NCBI GenBank assembly: GCA_015661935.1 | Contig: DQVD01000116.1 | Span: 1 to 9,173, forward strand | DNA: 9,173 nucleotides | Direction of reading: 5' to 3' | From: Desulfocapsa sulfexigens | GTDB taxonomy: Bacteria > Desulfobacterota > Desulfobulbia > Desulfobulbales > Desulfocapsaceae | In this document: piece by piece, positions 7,045-9,173 of the stretch | Position numbering within the stretch: position 1 is the first letter of the stretch | How the letters are laid out: each line of letters begins with the position of its first letter | Made by a program: the position numbers and the translations under genes | The notes under the pieces: model-generated | The model's input: the letters and a program-made list of their open reading frames with translations, nothing else | What the model was told of the DNA's origin: nothing | Databases searched by the model: none

Positions 7045-7464
7045 CTAGTGAAGCTCTTTTTTTGGCTGAGTGATCATACCAAGTTTGTCAAATCCTGCAG
7101 CTTTGATGTCAGCCATAATAGCTACGACCACGCCATAGGCGACTGCTCTGTCAGCTTTCAGAAAAATAGGCTGATCTTTATTCTTACCATAAGCTTTTTC
7201 AAGTTGCTGTCGAAACATGGCCTGGCTTACTTCTATTTTGCCAAGCATAATCTTCCCGTCTTTGTCCAGAGTAACGATAACAGGTTCTTCTTTCTGGTTA
7301 AGGGATTTAGCTGTTGTCTCGGGGAGATCAACATCCAGGCCCTGAGTCATCATGGGGGCAGTTATCATAAAGATGATCAGGAGGACCAGCATTACATCGA
7401 CAAGCGGGGTTACATTAATTTCAGATACCAGCCCACCCCTTGTTTTGGAGGAATTTAATCCCAT
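7045..7464 (-). CDS. tolR: TolR, ExbD/TolR-family proton-channel component
   Basis: A 139-residue protein with a short cytoplasmic start, a single membrane helix (about 19-38) and a periplasmic domain. The INVTPLVDVMLVLLIIFMI segment holds Asp23, the proton-relay residue with the same number in E. coli TolR. The periplasmic part ends with the family's KADRAVAYGVVVAIMADIKAAG region (103-124). It works with TolQ to harvest the proton motive force for TolA. The ATG at 7464 follows the tolQ stop after 6 bases, and the tolA start follows its own stop after 2, so the three are one translational unit. Length matches the family. Confidence 0.95.
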   Translation of the reverse strand: MGLNSSKTRGGLVSEINVTPLVDVMLVLLIIFMITAPMMTQGLDVDLPETTAKSLNQKEEPVIVTLDKDGKIMLGKIEVSQAMFRQQLEKAYGKNKDQPIFLKADRAVAYGVVVAIMADIKAAGFDKLGMITQPKKELH

Positions 7465-7470
7465 CTTATT

Positions 7471-8172
7471 TTATGCCCGGCTTAAGAGATCTCGTTCAAC
7501 AAGATTGAGAAAATCAGTGGAAAAATTCTGCATTTCATTTTCTATCTCATTCAATTGATTTGCAAAATAATTATAAGCAATAACTGCGGGAATGGCTACT
7601 GCAAGTCCTGCAGCAGTAGCCACAAGTGCCTCGGAAATACCAGGGGCCACAACAGCGAGAGACGCGGAACCACGCATTCCTATGTCGTGAAAGGATGCCA
7701 TGATCCCCCATACTGTTCCAAAAAGACCAATAAAAGGTGCGGCAGAACCTGTGGTAGCAAGAAAGGAAAGAGATTTGCCAAGATGAGAAAGTTCCTGGGA
7801 TTCGGCCTTTCTAATAGCCCGTTTTAGATTATCCATTGTGGCAAGCTGCATTTCAAGCGGTTCATTGCTGGTGTCGCCTTCACTGCGGTTTCTTATTTTA
7901 TTAATTTTTTGCAGTTCAGAGAAACCAGCTGAAAAAACAGCTGCTTCAGGGCTTAAGTGGAAATTTTTTGCAGCAGCATCGGCATCGTTTAATGTTTTGG
8001 ATGACCAGAAGGATTCCAGAAAATTTTCTGTCTCTCTTACAGCTTTTTTAAACATCCTGGTTTTCATAAAAATAATAGACCAGGACGCTAAAGAAAAAAC
8101 AAGAAGGGTAAGCATGACCATCTGCCCTATGGGACCGGCATGCATAATCATATTGGAAATTGAAAGTTGCAC
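7471..8172 (-). CDS. tolQ: TolQ, MotA/TolQ/ExbB-family proton-channel component
   Basis: A 233-residue inner-membrane protein with three predicted membrane helices (about 14-36, 135-158 and 172-200). TTGSAAPFIGLFGTVWGIM (140-158) and APGISEALVATAAGLAVAIPAV (176-197) are the signature membrane segments. T153 and T186 match the pore-facing threonines of the TolQ/ExbB family. TolQ forms a pentamer around TolR and drives TolA at the division septum. The start is a GTG at 8172 with AAAGGA ten bases upstream. The in-frame ATG at 8151 has no ribosome site. A sigma70-like promoter is at 8251-8223. The pentapeptide-rich cytoplasmic loop (about 60-130) is poorly conserved, as is usual for the family. 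Confidence 0.95.
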   Translation of the reverse strand: MQLSISNMIMHAGPIGQMVMLTLLVFSLASWSIIFMKTRMFKKAVRETENFLESFWSSKTLNDADAAAKNFHLSPEAAVFSAGFSELQKINKIRNRSEGDTSNEPLEMQLATMDNLKRAIRKAESQELSHLGKSLSFLATTGSAAPFIGLFGTVWGIMASFHDIGMRGSASLAVVAPGISEALVATAAGLAVAIPAVIAYNYFANQLNEIENEMQNFSTDFLNLVERDLLSRA

Positions 8173-8182
8173 TATTGGAGAT

Positions 8183-8188
8183 TCCTTT
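8183..8188 (-). promoter_or_regulatory. Ribosome-binding site deciding the tolQ GTG start
   Basis: AAAGGA on the - strand, 10 bases before the GTG at 8172. It is the only Shine-Dalgarno-like sequence near any tolQ start candidate, so it selects GTG over the later ATG. Confidence 0.6.
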
Positions 8189-8222
8189 AAAATAAAGATA
8201 AAGCTTTTAAGAGTTATTACCG

Positions 8223-8251
8223 TTTATATATTGAATTAATTAAAAGGTCAA
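8223..8251 (-). promoter_or_regulatory. Sigma70-type promoter for tolQRA
   Basis: On the - strand TTGACC (8251-8246) and TATAAA (8228-8223) are spaced by 17 bases, each one mismatch from consensus. The -10 is about 50 bases ahead of the tolQ GTG. The -35 overlaps the stop codon of the small upstream zinc-ribbon ORF. The tol genes can therefore be transcribed apart from the fab genes. Confidence 0.7.
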
Positions 8252-8439
8252 TCTTCTGCAAGTTGACATAGTTTATTTATATGTTCATCCATTTGATCCT
8301 GATAATTTGAGACCGAAACTTCCATTCCACACGCCGTGCAGAATACAGTAGCATTTTGTCAACGGCCTCGTAACTCTGCCTTGGGCTCCTTGCAGAAGAT
8401 GCATTTAAAAAGAGGCTCAAGGCTTTCTTTCAGCTTCAT
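8248..8439 (-). CDS. Small Cys4 zinc-ribbon protein with one in-frame TGA (possible pseudogene or recoded gene)
   Basis: An unannotated frame of 64 codons including the stop. Its ATG (8439-8437) overlaps the stop of the fabZ-like gene as ATGA. The first part reads MKLKESLEPLFKCIFCKEP, with CxxC at 13-16. A TGA is at codon 27 (8361-8359). The same frame continues with NATVFCTACGMEV, with CxxC at 34-37, then a helical acidic tail ending ..LCQLAED. Two CxxC pairs 17 residues apart on both sides of the TGA are what an intact zinc ribbon looks like. The frame is therefore preserved across the stop. Explanations: a recent nonsense mutation (for example TGG to TGA), a sequencing error, or UGA recoding as selenocysteine. 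The last is weakened because codon 27 is not in a CxxU-type redox motif. I do not recognise the family and assign no function. Confidence 0.6.
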
Positions 8440-8876
8440 TTGAGAACAGCTAAAGTACAAGCGAAATTAACCTGAACAGCAATCTTTTCTCTGACACGAA
8501 GCGTTCCTTTTAAAAACCATGCACCACCAAGCGTTTCCTTAAGCGTTACTTTCATAAGGATGGTGTCACCCGGACCTACCGGGCGTTTGAATTTGATCCC
8601 TTCAACTCGTGTTAATACAGGCACACCCTCTTTAGGCTCTGTAGAGTCTTTTAAGCGAAGTGCGATAAGAAGGGCACCTGTCTGGAAAATCGCTTCGCAT
8701 AGCAGAACCCCAGGCAGGATAGGATTATCGGGGTAATGCCCTTTAAAAACATCCAGGTCTTCAGGGATATATTTTTCGGTGATAAGTGATGACTGGTCAA
8801 ATTCAATCATGGAATCGACCCAGAGAAAAGGAGCACGATGGGGGATAAGATCCGTAACTTTCAGATCCTGAATCAT
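8436..8876 (-). CDS. fabZ: FabZ-like 3-hydroxyacyl-ACP dehydratase
   Basis: A 146-residue single-hotdog protein, close to the ~150 of FabZ. IPHRAPFLWVDSM at 11-23 corresponds to the LPHRYPFLLVDRV start of FabZ. FKGHYPDNPILPGVLLCEAIFQTGA (44-68) contains the catalytic His47 and Glu61. FKRPVGPGDTILMKV (96-110) is the usual later strand. It removes water from 3-hydroxyacyl-ACP in the cytoplasm. The ATG at 8876 has GGAGGT nine bases upstream, within the last codons of fabG, and the gene sits 3 bases after the fabG stop, so it is coupled to the ketoreductase of the same cycle. It may serve primary fatty acid synthesis or a dedicated acyl or polyketide pathway upstream; the deviations from the FabZ consensus make me cautious on which. 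Confidence 0.87.
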   Translation of the reverse strand: MIQDLKVTDLIPHRAPFLWVDSMIEFDQSSLITEKYIPEDLDVFKGHYPDNPILPGVLLCEAIFQTGALLIALRLKDSTEPKEGVPVLTRVEGIKFKRPVGPGDTILMKVTLKETLGGAWFLKGTLRVREKIAVQVNFACTLAVLK

Positions 8877-8879
8877 AGC

Positions 8880-9173
8880 TTACAAACCTCCATTCACATC
8901 AAGCACTGTTCCACTTATATATGAGGCATTTTTTGAGGCAAGAAAAAGGACTGCATCTGCAATCTCTTCTACTTTTCCAAACCTGCGCATGGGCACTGAT
9001 TTTTTATAACTTTTAAGTAAGTCAGGGCTGAGATCTTGAATAAGCTCTGTTTCAATAAAACCGGGGGAAACACAATTGACCGTGATTTTTTTGCGAGCAA
9101 CTTCTTTGCAGAGGCTCCTTGTAAGGCCAATTTGTCCGGCTTTTGAGGCTCCATAATTAGTTTGACCGGCAAA
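8880..9173 (-). CDS. fabG: FabG-like 3-oxoacyl-ACP reductase (SDR), C-terminal part; 5' end outside window
   Basis: The last 97 residues of a classical short-chain dehydrogenase, open in frame from base 9173 to a TAA at 8882-8880. The catalytic YxxxK is visible as NYGASKAG (Tyr7 and Lys11 of the fragment). It is followed by the VNCVSPGFIETEL strand-turn and ends with ISGTVLDVNGGL, the FabG-like C-terminus that contributes to the tetramer. FabG reduces 3-oxoacyl-ACP with NADPH. It lies directly before the fabZ-like gene (3-bp gap), in the order of the chemistry. The cofactor-binding N-terminus is outside the window, so assignment within the SDR family rests on the C-terminus and neighbour. A shorter ATG-initiated frame here in another phase is a shadow. 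Confidence 0.88.
   Translation of the reverse strand, partial: FAGQTNYGASKAGQIGLTRSLCKEVARKKITVNCVSPGFIETELIQDLSPDLLKSYKKSVPMRRFGKVEEIADAVLFLASKNASYISGTVLDVNGGL
8886..8891 (-). promoter_or_regulatory. Ribosome-binding site for the fabZ-like gene
   Basis: GGAGGT on the - strand lies nine bases before the ATG at 8876. It is part of the last codons of fabG (Gly-Gly), so the fabG C-terminus and fabZ initiation share sequence. It is a near-perfect Shine-Dalgarno and fixes this start. Confidence 0.75.

Noticed and set aside
7048..7458. 136-residue + strand frame opposite tolR
   Set aside because: Antisense shadow of a well-supported gene, with Cys/Phe/His-rich sequence and no domain.
7838..8239. 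133-residue + strand frame opposite the 5' half of tolQ
   Set aside because: Antisense of tolQ and its promoter region; no recognisable protein features or ribosome site.
8263..8268. TTGACA on the + strand as a promoter -35
   Set aside because: No -10 at suitable spacing, and it would read against all genes on that side.
8969..9172. 67-residue - strand frame at the window edge
   Set aside because: Out of phase with the clear FabG frame, which carries YGASKAG and runs open to base 9173.

Overview
The window looks like chromosomal DNA of a Gram-negative anaerobe, most likely a Desulfobacterota (former Deltaproteobacteria) member. That guess rests on the Tol outer-membrane system, the AT-leaning moderate-GC composition and the pairing of Ole hydrocarbon genes with tol, fab and tlyA genes. 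It is an inference, not a sequence match.

Layout. Positions 1-2739 are read on the + strand: the 3' end of an oleC-type beta-lactone synthetase, oleD (2-alkyl-3-ketoacid reductase), and an M48 metalloprotease with C-terminal TPR-like helices (BepA/YfgC architecture). Each gene overlaps the previous one by a few bases, so the three look like one operon. A 12-bp perfect tandem duplication sits exactly on the oleD/protease junction.

Positions 2751-9173 are all read on the - strand, converging on the protease gene with an 11-bp gap. In transcription order they are: fabG (5' end outside the window, its frame open to the window edge), a fabZ-like dehydratase, a small zinc-ribbon ORF with an in-frame TGA, tolQ, tolR, tolA, tolB, cpoB (ybgF) and tlyA. 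Good sigma70-type promoters are visible ahead of tolQ (TTGACC-17-TATAAA) and ahead of tolB (TTGACT-16-TATAAT).

How the genes work together. TolQ, TolR and TolA form the proton-motive-force-driven inner-membrane complex. TolB is the periplasmic beta-propeller and CpoB the periplasmic coordinator, here apparently a lipoprotein. Pal, the usual outer-membrane lipoprotein partner, is not where it normally lies between tolB and cpoB. That gap holds a palindromic repeat instead. FabG and FabZ are the reductase and dehydratase of an acyl-elongation cycle. OleC and OleD belong to head-to-head long-chain olefin synthesis. The BepA-like protease fits outer-membrane quality control. The shared theme is envelope and lipid biology.

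Main points for a second look: (1) an unannotated 63-codon Cys4 zinc-ribbon gene at 8248-8439, coupled by ATGA to fabZ and interrupted by one in-frame TGA; (2) a tol locus without pal, with a hairpin repeat in its place; (3) a probable TTG start for the M48 protease next to a tandem duplication. I see no CRISPR array, tRNA, rRNA or intact mobile element.
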